NCBI GenBank assembly: GCA_028023455.1
Contig: JAQFVV010006450.1
Location: 1,093,501-1,157,500, forward strand
DNA: 64,000 nucleotides
Source: Epiperipatus broadwayi
Taxonomy: Eukaryota > Onychophora > Udeonychophora > Euonychophora > Peripatidae
Direction: 5' to 3'
Part shown: positions 45,236-56,672 of the stretch, piece by piece
How the letters are laid out: every line of letters begins with the position of its first letter
How positions within the stretch are numbered: the first letter of the stretch is position 1
The notes under the pieces: generated by a model
Told to the model about the DNA's origin: nothing
What the model saw: the letters and a program-made list of their open reading frames with translations, nothing else
Databases searched by the model: none
Position numbers and translations under genes: made by a program

Positions 45236-45711
45236 GGCTCTGACATCTAATTAATTCAGGAAGTTTTATCAACTATATATTATTATTGCCACAGATTTCA
45301 AATGACCAGGCATAATTTTATTTTTTCTTGGTTTCCTTTCTTCCCTTGAGCTATAAATTGATGCAAAAACACATTTTAAAAAATAAGATGCTCTCCAATT
45401 GGATACATTTATATATTATATTTACATCCGTTAATATTTGAGGCAAACAATAAGATCATTGCTTATAGATGTATAACTCCCTTATTATATTTTTTACAAG
45501 CTAACCAGTCCAAGCTGTGCTAACTTTTCATTTCTTAGTTAATAAATTAAAGATCATATATTGCTTCATACACAGAGAAATATTGAAAGCATTTAGATGT
45601 CAATGTTTTCCACAATTTTTCTGTGTAGAAGCAGTTTATATTTTAGTGAAGAATTATCATGGATTCTTTATTAATGATAATTAAATAAACATTTAAAAAA
45701 ATAATAGAATA
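45236..45711. other. A/T-rich stretch, nothing recognised
   Basis: No feature was recognised between the LINE end and the short dispersed repeat. Confidence 0.5.
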
Positions 45712-45840
45712 GTTTATTGTCCAGGAGTTCAAAAGAAATTCAAAACCAGATGTAATCGACCATGATTGAAATCCATGAATATCAGTGTGTGTGCCATTCT
45801 ATTAGTACATCAAATCATACAGACACCTATTTCTATTACT
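45712..45840 (+). repeat. Short dispersed repeat, second copy
   Basis: TTTATTGTCCAGGAGTTCAA followed by GAAATTCAAAAC, then GACCATGATTGAAATCCATG and AAATCATACAGACACC, parallels 52313-52480. It probably marks a SINE or LINE 3' region. Confidence 0.45.
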
Positions 45841-45904
45841 GAAAATCGATGAAATTAAAACAGATTTAATATAATGAGATTTTTAGTTCTAAAAATGCTC
45901 ACAA

Positions 45905-45980
45905 ACGATTTAATTCAGTGGTAGAGTGATGGATTGGAGAGTTAACGGTTTCTGAATCGAAATCCTATCTATTACTGCTA
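45905..45980 (+). repeat. tRNA-like sequence
   Basis: TTCAGTGGTAGAGTGATGGA has a strong A box and D-arm, and TGAATCGAAATCCTA is a B box at the normal distance. The acceptor and T stems do not close properly. It is a tRNA pseudogene or SINE head, not a safe tRNA gene. Confidence 0.5.
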
Positions 45981-46719
45981 CTGCACAAATGGCATGTGAT
46001 TTCTTGAACAACAAACTAATCAATTATTATAAAATCAAAATAAAATTTAACGTATTTTGCTTGAAATATATTTATTATAAAATGTTTAATATAAAAAAAA
46101 CACAGAAACATGTAGTTTATTAAATAATAACGAATTCTGTTGATATGGTTTATAGTAAAGTTTTTGTTTACAGTCTAAATATTAATTCAGAAAATTTTTT
46201 TACCCACTAGTTGTAGATTTTAGAACCATGTAAATGATATGTTTCTCATCTATTCCTTGACTGAAAATAAGTTGTGTATTAACTTAACTATGATTTGAAA
46301 ATCTTTATTTTTAATAACTTTTGCAATTATATGTGCAAAATTGTTTCACAAAAAAAAAACAACTCTGATACATATATGGATAAGCTCATCTGATAAAATC
46401 TCTTTGATTGAAGTGTGTCTCTGGAGCTATTAGCATAATTTTTTTTTGTTTATAAGATTTGTGGCTATGTGCTTGAAATGAAAGAGTGAACTGTTAGTTA
46501 TAAATAATATCATGCTGCATAAGTTCAATGGGTAAATGAACGACAGAAAAATTGAATAACTATCTATCTCTACAAGAATAATATATATTGAAATATATTA
46601 AATTAAATTCAATGTTATCTAATGCCTAAATGAAATGTGATAATTTTTAACTTAATAAAGAATGATTAAGAATCCTTTATGCATTTATTCAGAAATGATT
46701 CATCGTTGTCTTTTTAAAA
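45981..46719. other. A/T-rich stretch, nothing recognised
   Basis: No coding or structural feature was seen. Confidence 0.5.
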
Positions 46720-47500
46720 CATTGATCTATTGCAGGATGAATATTTCTCCTAGTTTAATCCAATTTCTTCATTCTCTAACCTCTTTACAACACATTAACA
46801 AACTTCCTTATTCCATCCATCCATCACACATGTAGTTTTTTTTTTTAGATCTTTAACAATTTTTTGAGATCCTACTCAAAACTTCAACTATTTATCTTTT
46901 ATCAGCTATTCTACCTATATGCCCACCCTAACTCCATTTCAGTCTTTTGTTTTTTTCAGTGACGTCAGTGTTGTCTCATCGATATATTTTATTTGTCTTT
47001 TAATTCTTTCAATGACGTCAGTGTTCTCTCGTCGATATATTTTATTTCCAATCACTTTTTATTTGTAGTACATATATCTCCATGCTTCATTGAATGATCT
47101 GAAGTTAGTTATTATTCAATTTCAGATCATAAATAAGAACTAATAATATATGTATTAAAACCTTTTTGTTCAAATATATACGTATAATTTCTTCTAATAC
47201 TAAATTATTTCTACCAATAGCTTACCATCCAATTTTAATTCTGTGATTAACTTTATTCATTATTGTTCCATCTGTGATAATAATCTGATCAATATATTTG
47301 TAATTACTAACGTTTACTAATTCGCGATTATCAATCTTTATTTTCTTCTTTTCAGAAAACCCATTAAACATTAATTTAGTCTTTTTAGCTTTTAGCTTTA
47401 CTTCTACTTTCCTATTTTCATCTGATAAACTCTTGCACCATTTCTTGAAATTCTGGGCATTATTTACAAAATCATCATCAACAACAAAGTAATTATTAAT
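46720..47500 (-). mobile_element. RTE-like LINE 3' end on minus strand
   Basis: Minus-strand translation gives DDDFVNNAQNFKKWCKSLSD, ENRKVEVKLKAKKTKLMFNG (about 47430-47360) and KYIDQIIITDGTI (near 47300). This is the LINE segment that follows the FADD motif. Downstream, RNWIKLGEIFILQ (about 46780-46740) is the same C-terminal segment found at 22.3 and 25.1 kb. A 67 bp tandem duplication (ATGACGTCAGTGTT... at 46961 and 47011) interrupts it. Confidence 0.7.
46955..47050. repeat. Tandem duplication inside LINE fragment
   Basis: GTGACGTCAGTGTTGTCTCA and ATGACGTCAGTGTTCTCTCG are each followed by TCGATATATTTTATTT. Confidence 0.8.
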
Positions 47501-50500
47501 AATAAATATTTATCAAAAAAACGTAATATTAACAAATATATATATATGGGGAATACACTCTTATTTTTGAAGATGTGTGTGTAAATGTGATCAAGTTGTC
47601 TTCCGAAGTGCAGTTTTGTTGATTATGAAAAATCCTCAGGCAGCAATCAGGCAACAAGAAAACATTGATTGTCATTAGTAACAGTAGCTCGCCAACACTT
47701 TTCACCTAATCTCTTTCTTAATTACCTTAGTATGAAGTGTTCAACATGTATTATGGGCTAAATATTATTAAGGTATATACACATGAAATATCTGAATAAC
47801 TATTGCAGTTAATAATTACAAACATCTCCAGGTGTAGATGTGCTTAGTATTTTAGTATATATTAGTGATCATATATGTGTGTTTTTATAAGTATACACGC
47901 ACATTTTTATATATGCATACAAATTTAATTATTAACGGTTTTTTTTTATCAATGCATTTTCATCGCAATTCTACCATATCATAATCATATGTCAGCGCAG
48001 AAACTCAGACTCTCCCTCTCTCACTATACATGTATTTTGTGAACAGTCTTCTCTCATCAAATGAGCTAGAAATATCAAACAGCTGAATTTCCATGCCCGA
48101 TAACAACTTGCTATTTTTTCACTTCCCCTCTTTCAGTATTACTAACTAAAATTTTAAATTTATAAAAACAACATCTGTGATACAAATTGCTGTAAAATTA
48201 TTTAATTGGAAATAATCAGGAGGTAATGTTAATCAAGAGCTAACGTTCTTTGTGGGGTAGTGATAGCTTTGATTAGCGTAGAGTGTTGACATCATAAGCC
48301 TATCAAACCTTAATAATTCCAAATTTTTATCACAGTAGTGATGAAAAGTATATATGTTTAAAGTATATATGTTTGTGTGACTACATTTTTATCGTTTTTT
48401 ATTTATGGCTGAGAAATACAAACTTGGAGGTAATAGAAATCTTGATTGAATAGGAAGATGGTCACTATTGTGGATTCAGTTTTACAAAAATGGGGAAATA
48501 GTTTCATATATTTTCAGTGATTAAGATTAGTTTCTAAATGTTAATTTACAAATGTAATTTTAAAATTGTGAGCATAAATTTTAAGAAAGCTTTAAGCGTT
48601 GGAAAACTATCAATAGAAAAAGATCATGTACACAATATACATTTTTTTTGTCTTTCTCTATATGTAATTCATAATATGACAGCCAAAGCTTAATAAAATA
48701 ATAGAATATCACAATCATTGTCAAGGTAATTTCTATAGGTAAAAGATGGGATTCCAAATTATAATAGATCTAAATTGTTGAAATCTCAAATAATATACAG
48801 CTTGCTGATGATGAGTAAGATGTAGATCAGCCAATATTTTAAAATTTCCCTCCACCCTCATCCCCAAAATAAAAACGATTTATTAAGTTTATATGCAAGT
48901 TGAACCTCAATAATCCAACAGCTTTTTCTCATTTATGATTTAGTTAGATTAAAAAGAACATGTAATAATAGTTCAACACTATTTTTTGTTAAACAGTTAT
49001 CTCTTTGAAGTGTCATAAGTTTTTGGGTACTTAAGCAAATATTAAATGTAAACAATATCTAATAGTTTTCATATTGGGTTCAGTAATTTTATAATTTAAA
49101 AATATATAATTTAATAATATATAATTTAATACTATGTTTTTGTACATGTTTGTGTGGTAAAGGGATTCTCAGCTTATTTAAAATTTACATTTTATTTTTT
49201 TATTTTCTTTCAGTAATGTTTTTTAACATTTAGTTGTTTTTTTTAATACTTTCATGTGGTAAAATTTTTACTAGCTTTTTAATAATATTTATATAAACAG
49301 TCATAATTAATGGAAATGTATTTTAGAAAGTTAGTGATTAAATTTTTTAATTACTGTTTTCTAAGAAAAAATGAAATTAATGATGAATTAACTAGAATAG
49401 TTTGACAAATTTAGAAAGACAAAATAGAAGCATGGCATTCATTGGGTATTTAATGAAATGATTTTTTTTTTTAGTTTTATCTCAAAAATTGTATACTAAT
49501 TTACTAAATGTACATGATTTAATTAAAAAATAATAATTTGTATGAATTCAAGATTAAGTAAGAAAATATTTTTTAATTAAATTTTAATTAATGTGAAAAT
49601 TTGAAGGTCCTTCTCTTAATTTTCATTAGATTATAAGAGACATAAAAATGTCAATTGCCAGATTTATAATATTCAGCTTACATGTGTGTATATATGTATA
49701 TAATATTACAAATCATTCTACAAGTTTCTAATTTAATTAACTATTAATAAGTTAAAAATTAGGTCCATGCAAACAAAATTATTTATATTAGAAGTTTGGA
49801 AATGGTATGATTATTCTATATTTAGCTTTATGCACCCTGTTGCATCTTTTATGGTATTATTATAATTAAAATAATTTATTGTGTTAAAAAGCTGTAATTA
49901 ATAATAGATAAATGAGACTTTAAATGGTTCATCATGAAATAATGTTATCAAATTAAAAATAAGTTCTAATCATTATTTTCTTTTATTTTTTTACTGTTTA
50001 CTAAATCCAAAAAGAAATTAATATTATGCAAATTAAAGATATCCAAATAGTTTAATGTTTACAGTGATCTTTTTCAATGGTGTACACAAATACAAAACAT
50101 TAGTATTGTAAGGTTTCCTGCCAGTTTAAGCTTTATACATTATAAATTTCTAATGTATTTGTTAATCAAGTTACATCTGCATTTATTCATTTTGGGTATT
50201 AGAAAGTCTTCACAGAATGTAACTACATTTCCTTATTAACTTACCTAAGTTTTTAATTCGGATTTGCATCCCCAGTGAAATCAGTTCTTTTATTTATTTT
50301 AGAGGATTCCAGAGTCTGTAGACCCACTGATTTTTACCACATTGAATACCATATTTTTGCAGTAAATAACTAAATTTTTATATTTTTTAAGAATTTCCCC
50401 CAGCGTTTGTATATTAAATGAACATGTTGGCATAGGTAATTTATCCATTTCTTACAGCTTTAAAATAAAATCTAATGAATTAAAATTAAGAATGTAGAAT

Positions 50501-50870
50501 GAAAGAATTTTATTATTCATAATAATTTTTTTATTAAACAAATTAAAATATTTAACAATAATTACAAATTATTAATAAAAATAGAAGAATCGTGTACATG
50601 CCCATCCAAATAATACTAATCACACAATTCAATAGTTAACATTTCACTTCTTTTAAGTTTCTTCTAGAAAGCAATCCATGGATAAAATGGCTTTTTATTG
50701 ATGTTTGGAATTCATAGTTAAAGTTTATAGTTAAATTAAGTTTGCAAACATATTGAATTAGACACAAATTAGGGTATGAATAATAAGTTACTGGTAAATT
50801 CCACAAGTTTATGTAGATTATTGTAGAATACATGTATTTCATGGGAAGAAAAACTCATGATTAGTTAACT
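47501..50870. other. A/T-rich stretch, no gene seen
   Basis: No recognised coding sequence, inverted repeat or tRNA-like element was seen. AAAGTATATATGTTT is duplicated near 48344-48372. Confidence 0.5.
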
Positions 50871-50879
50871 TTGATTTTT

Positions 50880-51080
50880 TTCTGTCATCATTTTCACATT
50901 CTTGTTCGTTTAAGACTAGACTCAAAAGCTTTTTGGAGTGACCTCTTTATGATGAAAGATGTCCGCAAATGCTCCAGTTTCCATTCCCACATGATGACTT
51001 GGTTTAGCATGCGTAGCCCTAAATATAGGCAATTTCTCGTTCCAAGGCCTATGGAAAATGCCAGCCAAAAGAACAAGACA
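50880..51080 (-). pseudogene. Possible LINE C-terminal fragment (tentative)
   Basis: This is a GC-richer patch. The minus frame RNCLYLGLRMLNQVIMWEWK followed by FIIKRSLQKAF faintly resembles the post-reverse-transcriptase segment in which LINEs have GHVxRM ... P-Q-x-GE ... FKDxLK. The similarity is weak and the plus-strand frame over it (50871-51131) is equally open. Confidence 0.2.
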
Positions 51081-51960
51081 AGGCCTTGCTCAAAGTTATT
51101 TGCTTTTTTTTATACCCTTGACCACTTTTAAGATTTCTCTGCACATATGTTTTTTTTATCTTTTGTTTTGTTATCAGAAGGCAAGTTTTATACATTTTTT
51201 TATTTATTTTAACTAATAAGTTCTTTTTATATATATATATAAATTCCTTAGAGGTCATATTTGATTATCTGTAAAACTCTGATCATAATCATTTACATTT
51301 GGAATGTCTTTCTTTTATTTATCTGGATAAATAATCTGTATGCATTTCTATTCCCCTCCACTATTAATTTTAATTAAATAGATAATATCAAACATAAATA
51401 ACCTTCATTGTATATATTCAAAAAAAAAATTAAATATTATTTATTGACTATTTCTAATTTTTTACCCTATGCCAACACTCTTGTAACATATATATATATG
51501 GTACAATATGGACATATTTAAAATATCATTTTTCCAAGCTTTTTTTTTTTGCTTTCAAAAATGTAGCTTTAGAAAGATTTTTGAAGAAGTCTATAGTAAA
51601 GATTGAAATATTGGGGTGTAAAGAAAATGATGGATATTATTTTTTAATTATCTGAACTGAGACAAATGTATAACCAAAGATTTTGGATTTGAATTTTGAT
51701 GTTAAATTATATATATTATGGCTAACTTTGGATTTCCTTGAAATCAGTCCTATGAGCTTTACATTGTGGAGTTTATAATTTAGAAATCGATTATATTTTA
51801 GTGCTAATATTTGTAAATTATTGTGAGATGTGGGAAATAGATTAGATAAATTGATTAGAAAAAACATAGAATTATAAAAAATAGATATAAATAAAAAGTA
51901 GTTTTAAGTTATGTAAGAATCAAAAATATATAAATTACGGAAAGATATATAATAATATTA
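51081..51960. other. A/T-rich stretch, nothing recognised
   Basis: Short TA runs and poly-A only. Minus frame 51637-51867 overlaps what may be the 5' continuation of the LINE remnant below and is not itself recognised. Confidence 0.45.
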
Positions 51961-51964
51961 GAAT

Positions 51965-52305
51965 TTATTATTATTTGGTGCAAGAATATTGAATATTAAG
52001 TGAAAAAAGACAAAATGAGATCAGAAATTTGGACTGTAGATGTGATTTGTATGGCAATGGAAATATTGAAAATTTATTTTTGGAGTTTAGAATGTTGAAA
52101 AAAGAGTACAATAAATTGTATAAAGAATAAGAGAAACTTAAAAATCAAGAGTTAATGGATTTTTTTTTAATTCTTTGTGACAAGGGAAAGGATTATGATA
52201 TTAGAGCACTGGGTCTAATGAGACAACTTTTATTAAATTTGTATAATTGGAAAGGAAAAAATGTGATAGTGCTAAGAGAATGATTTAGTAAATAAAAAAA
52301 TAAAT
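51965..52305 (+). pseudogene. LINE C-terminal zinc-ribbon remnant
   Basis: The plus strand reads CRCDLYGNGNIENLFLEF from about 52035, then LKKEYNKLYKE and LMDFFLILCDKGKDYDIRAL followed by GLMRQLLLNLYNWKGK. The first segment fits a LINE CDLC-x7-HLFLEC zinc ribbon with three ligands mutated (C to Y, H to N, C to F). The rest fits the conserved L-G-x-F-L tail after it. It is followed by the short dispersed repeat. Confidence 0.5.
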
Positions 52306-52312
52306 AATTAAA

Positions 52313-52480
52313 TAGTTTATTGCTTGGAAGTTTATAAAAAGTTTGAGTAGAGAAATTTTAGAGTTTATAAAAAGTTTGAGTAGAGAAATTTTAGAATTGG
52401 AGTCACAGTTAATGAATTTTGAGCTTTAAAATCCAATACTCTGCCTTATATTAAACCATACAGGAGAAACTATTTTGGTG
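52313..52480 (+). repeat. Short dispersed repeat, third copy, with 32 bp tandem duplication
   Basis: TTTATTGCTTGGAAGTTTAT begins the copy. The 32-base unit AGTTTATAAAAAGTTTGAGT plus AGAGAAATTTTAG is duplicated exactly at about 52329-52392. The later TTAAACCATACAGG matches 45712-45840. Confidence 0.6.
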
Positions 52481-53084
52481 ATTTATAGATTGGAAAGAGA
52501 CATTAAGAGATTGGTTTTACAGTAGTGTATAAATATTCTAGATAGGAAAGGAATGTTTAATTTGGTAAACAGAGTCGCTGGTCATATGGCTTGTGCACTG
52601 TATTTCTAACTTCATTTAAAAGCAGCCATTTTTTTGATAGCACAAATTATAATCATTTAAACCATCAGTAATTTCGAAAATTCAAAATTTATATAAATTT
52701 TAAGATGCTGTATTTTTTTTTTTAAAAAAAAAAAGTAAATTAGCGAGCGGTTTTTAAAAAAAAAAAAAATTAATAATTGCAAACAATTTAAGTTAATGAG
52801 ATATAGATCTAGTTTTTACTTTTGGCTTTTAATGAAAGTTTTTGTTTGATAAAGCAAAAATTCTTTTTTATACATTTATGTGAGTACACTGGTATATAAA
52901 AATAACTCTAAAATAAAGTTCAATTACTTCGAAAATTATAAATTATGAAAAATATGAAAATATTTCTTATGTTTATATCTAACATTAAGCATAAATGTTA
53001 AGTTGTATGCCGAAAGGCATATGTAATAATTAATTAACAGGATATTACGATTAAGCCAATAAACATCACATGACCACCACTTCT
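52481..53084. other. A/T-rich stretch, nothing recognised
   Basis: Long A and T runs near 52710-52770; no gene or element seen. Confidence 0.5.
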
Positions 53085-53420
53085 TATGCTTGGGGGTAAC
53101 TGTTTTAAAACAGGCAAAACTCACTATACGTATTGCCACACATAGCAAGCTAGAGTAATCAATGGATGCCAGAAGGCTTATGCATAAAATCCCCATCTGG
53201 TGCCTACTCATTCAATATCCCCAGACTAGTTTCTAGCTTGTGGCCTTCATCAGTGAGAAGCCTTGGATCTGAGAGCACTGCACCTAGATCTTAGGATCTA
53301 ATGCAACCCTCCAGCAACCACCTTTTATCTCCACTTAACTACAAAACCATGAGTCTTAAACTGAAAACACCTTAATGTTTTCAATCCAAACCCATTAGCT
53401 TATATAGTCATATTCTTGAT
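53085..53420 (-). mobile_element. Penelope-type unit H with intact hammerhead core
   Basis: It runs from the terminus (ATCACATGACCACCACTTCT at 53067, CTGTTTTAAAACAGGC) through the hammerhead to TTAGCTTATATAGTCATA and then ends. In minus sense it is therefore truncated at its 5' side. The minus frame 52936-53211 is not a gene. Confidence 0.85.
53210..53268 (-). ncRNA. Type I hammerhead ribozyme with intact core
   Basis: On the minus strand, CTGATGA is at 53253-53247. Stem II pairs GGC with GCT around CACAA (one G-U pair). GAAA is at 53233-53230, CTAG at 53229-53226 and TC at 53225-53224. Predicted cleavage is between 53224 and 53223. Stem I pairs TTCTCA with TGGGGA, then ATCCAA with TTGAAT (one mismatch) across a GGC/TA internal loop. 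Confidence 0.8.
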
Positions 53421-53739
53421 AATTAGTCATTATTACCAATAGGTTGTTATTTTTTGACTTTACCTTAATATAATTTCAGTATTTAGAGCTACATAAGTTA
53501 CCACACCAATTATATTCAATATTGATTATAATTCTCATTTCTAAATCTTAATAATGTAAAAGTCTCTTTAAAGTTTATAATATGGCTTTAAAATATTAGT
53601 AAAATAAGCTTTCCATATTTGTGATATTTGGCTCTTTTGCACAGACCACGTGGATAATATATTTTTAACACACACACACATATATAGAACAGACATTTCA
53701 AAATTATATCATAAAAACATTAGCAAAAAGCACTCTATT

Positions 53740-53860
53740 CCAACATTGCCATCTATTGTATTAGTTTGGGTAATCAGTAGATATTATGTATAATACTTAT
53801 TAAATCTTTGTCTAGTATTATTCTCTCCATATTCTTAGACTAGTTTCTGACTTATATAAT
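53740..53860 (-). mobile_element. Penelope-type unit I, diverged and 5' truncated
   Basis: GCCATCTATTGTATTAG, GGTAATCAGTAGAT and TTAGACTAGTTTCTGACTTA align with the family's terminus and hammerhead 3' half. Like unit F it stops within the stem II loop, keeping GAAA-CTAG-TC but not CTGATGA. Confidence 0.65.
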
Positions 53861-54799
53861 GTTGTTGTAGTTGTATACATAGTAACATTGCTATTTACTG
53901 GAATACTATTTCGGTTCATATCTTTAAGCTACAGCTTTAATGCTTTTTTTTAATCGTTTCAATTCTTTTCATGTAACTCAAGCAGTTTCATGAGCACAAA
54001 TAATACCTTCAGGATTTTTTTTTTTTACTATTTTATGAAATGCCAATTTATTTTCATTAAATATCTATATAGTGTTAGCATGTGACTTGTTTCTTTCTAA
54101 ACTAAATCCAATATTTTCATTTTATTATATAAATGAGACATTTAAAAACTTATTTTTAATTTGGTAAAATTGCTATCAGTCATTAATTTTATTTCTTTGG
54201 GATCACTTTAAGGAAAATTTTATATTCTCTAATTTATAGCAGTTATATAAAATTGCATATAGCTGCAATCCCAAAGTACATGTTATGAGAAAATGGCTGT
54301 GTTATACTGCACAAACAAATACATGAAAAAACTATATATTTATTTCTTTTTTTATTGATTATGAGAAAGTGGATATAGTAGATCTAACACACTCACTTTC
54401 AAACCATGGTCAACGTTAAGTATTATTGCTTGATTTTGGTGCCCTAATGCCTTATCTGATAATTCTTATTACTTCTTTATTTTTCTCTATGTATTTAAGA
54501 AAGACCACTGTCACATTTGTTAAGCTTTAATATTTTTAATAATATAAAACCATACTAATTGAAGCACATGGCCAGTTGCTCAATAAGTCATTGCACCCAA
54601 GTGATATTTTTTTATCTCAGTGTGAAATACTCCTAGAACCTTTAATGTTGAATCCATCACTGTAACTATTAAGCTAAACGGCTGAAGATAAGCAGCACTT
54701 TTTAGGGTTTTCCTTTCATAAATATAAATATATGGCTTTTTTAACCTATTTTTTGTATAAATATACAAAATAAATAATTAACTTACAATATATTATTTA

Positions 54800-54975
54800 A
54801 GCAGACAAAACTCTCCATACAGTAGTGTCACCCAGTGCCAACCAGAGTAATCAATGGATGCCAGAAGGCTTACTCTGGTTGGCACTGCGTGACACTACTG
54901 TATGGATAGTTTTGTCTGTTTTAATAAGTTATGTGCTAGCATAAGAAATAGTGATCATGTGATGTTTAGTAATAT
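54800..54975. mobile_element. Penelope-type terminus J as a palindrome
   Basis: Arms 54802-54850 and 54870-54918 (49 bases; CAGACAAAACTCTCCATACA to CAACCAGAGTAA and its inverse) have only a few differences and a 19-base loop. One outer flank continues as the family terminus to GTGATCATGTGATGTTTAG. It has no body and no hammerhead. Confidence 0.88.
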
Positions 54976-55032
54976 ATTATTTAATAATATTCTGCATAAA
55001 TAATAAATGCTTGTTGCTTGGGAGGCCATGTG

Positions 55033-55112
55033 ATGTTTAACACTTCTAGTGTTCGAACTTTTGATCCAGAAGTCTTTAGCTCTTGAGTTCACTACTCTAC
55101 CAATTAAGCTAA
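55033..55112 (-). repeat. tRNA-like sequence on minus strand
   Basis: On the minus strand, TTAGCTTAATTGGTAGAGTA is a good A box and D-arm, and AAAGTTCGAACACT a B box. The interval is about 57 bases with extra sequence in the variable region, and no acceptor stem closes. SINE head or tRNA pseudogene. Confidence 0.5.
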
Positions 55113-55449
55113 GAATCAAAGAATGTCGAGTGATAAGTCAAAAATGTTTATTAAAAGTTTGAAATGAAAGTTTTATAATTGTTTGCTATTTCATACCTAG
55201 TGTTGCAACATTCTTCCTACAAATTATTTACAATTGCTTTTTATCAATTATACTATTTATGTTCCATCAGTGCCCCCCTATTGACCATCTACAAAGATTC
55301 TCCATTTTTTTCTTTTAGTCACAATATGGGATAGTCTTTTAAAGGCTTTCCGTGACTTCTACTTAACAATCTTATTTATAAATCAAAAAAATATTATTTC
55401 TCTTTTCTTGTGCTAATTATAATTTATATATTAAAATGGTTTGATTGTT

Positions 55450-56005
55450 TAACCAAGAAAAGATAATGTGGTTTTTATGTTTGTTATAATTTGCTCAGTA
55501 TGCTTTCGATGTTGACGATCAGAATCATAATGGCCATATTTTGCCGCAGGAGGCAATGCAACTTTTAAATAAAGTGTGCATTATGTAAATGCCCTATTTA
55601 CATATTCTATTTCTTTGATAAGGGAATGTGGGATTTTTTTTGTTTATAGCTTGGGGGTTATTAGCATTGCATTATGCTTCCATGAATAGAACTCGGAATA
55701 TAAATCAGTATTTCTAAAACATGAGCAAGAATTTAGTCCCTTTTTTGACCCAGCAAGTGTAAAAGTGGGTTTTCTTTGAGTGGGATGATGGGAAGCATAT
55801 CATCACTAATAACCCTATGCTTTGAACAAAAAAGAATCCTGCATTCCCTTATCAAAGAAATGAAGTGTGTAAATAAGGTATTTATAAAAGTTACATTTCC
55901 TCCTGTGGCAAAATACAAATGCTCTGATTCTGATCATCAACATCGAAAGCATGCTCAGCTAATTATAACAATAATAAAAACTACATTATCTTTTCTTGGT
56001 TGAAT
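55450..56005. mobile_element. Foldback element with arms of about 230 bp
   Basis: The left arm from AACCAAGAAAAGATAATGTG (55452) is inverted in the right arm ending ACATTATCTTTTCTTGGTT (to about 56001). The arms are roughly 80-85% alike with indels, and the centre of about 80 bases is unpaired. In the sense of the right arm the translation FFPPVAKYKCSDSDHQHRKH-like is echoed in the left arm as PPAAKYGHYDSDRQHRKH. The arms may therefore derive from an old coding sequence. Confidence 0.8.
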
Positions 56006-56672
56006 GGTCAAAATGTTTAAATATTTAAACTGTCTTATTTATCTATATTAAATTTTTTTTTCAGTATATTTGAATTAATTAAACAAAACATTATGTTTAA
56101 AAGAAAACACTTTATAATCATTAGTAGAAATTTACATTAGTTATTTCTGTAATATAATTTATTCTAACATCTCAGTATTTAAATCTATATAATGAACTTT
56201 AATGAGAATTTGCTCTGGTTATTCTTTCTTTTTTAAAACTCTATTATATTCAAAGTATATAATTTACATTTTAGTGGGTTTTTTTTCCAAGAGTACTAAG
56301 AATGAATTTCTCTGGATTATATAAGCTGAAATTTGTCTGAAGATTTGCAATGGTAGCATTTTAAATGATATGTTTGACTATTTCCATCTTATAATTGAAC
56401 TGTCAAATGATTTTAAAAAATTCAAATTTTATTTATATTTTTCCAAATACATTTACCCATAAATAATAACACATGTTACTATAGAATCCATTGCTTCAAG
56501 TAATATTGTTATTTTCTTTTCTTTAATTGTTTACGAATAATTGAATATATTTGAAAAAGTATAAATAAAGCTTGATTTTTTTAAAACATTTAAGTAGGTC
56601 AACTTAATAGAAATCTTCTCACCAAAATATAAGTTTGAGTTTTATTTATTTTACATGTATGATCATCTATAT
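56006..56672. other. A/T-rich stretch, nothing recognised
   Basis: No feature was seen between the foldback and the hAT element. Confidence 0.5.

Noticed and set aside
50871-51131. 86-codon plus-strand frame as a host gene
   Set aside because: No recognised motif and an equally open opposite strand. A weak LINE reading on the minus strand is more likely.
55733-56003. Overlapping open frames on both strands as a gene
   Set aside because: They lie within the arms of a foldback element; neither has a recognised domain, and opposing frames are expected in a palindrome.
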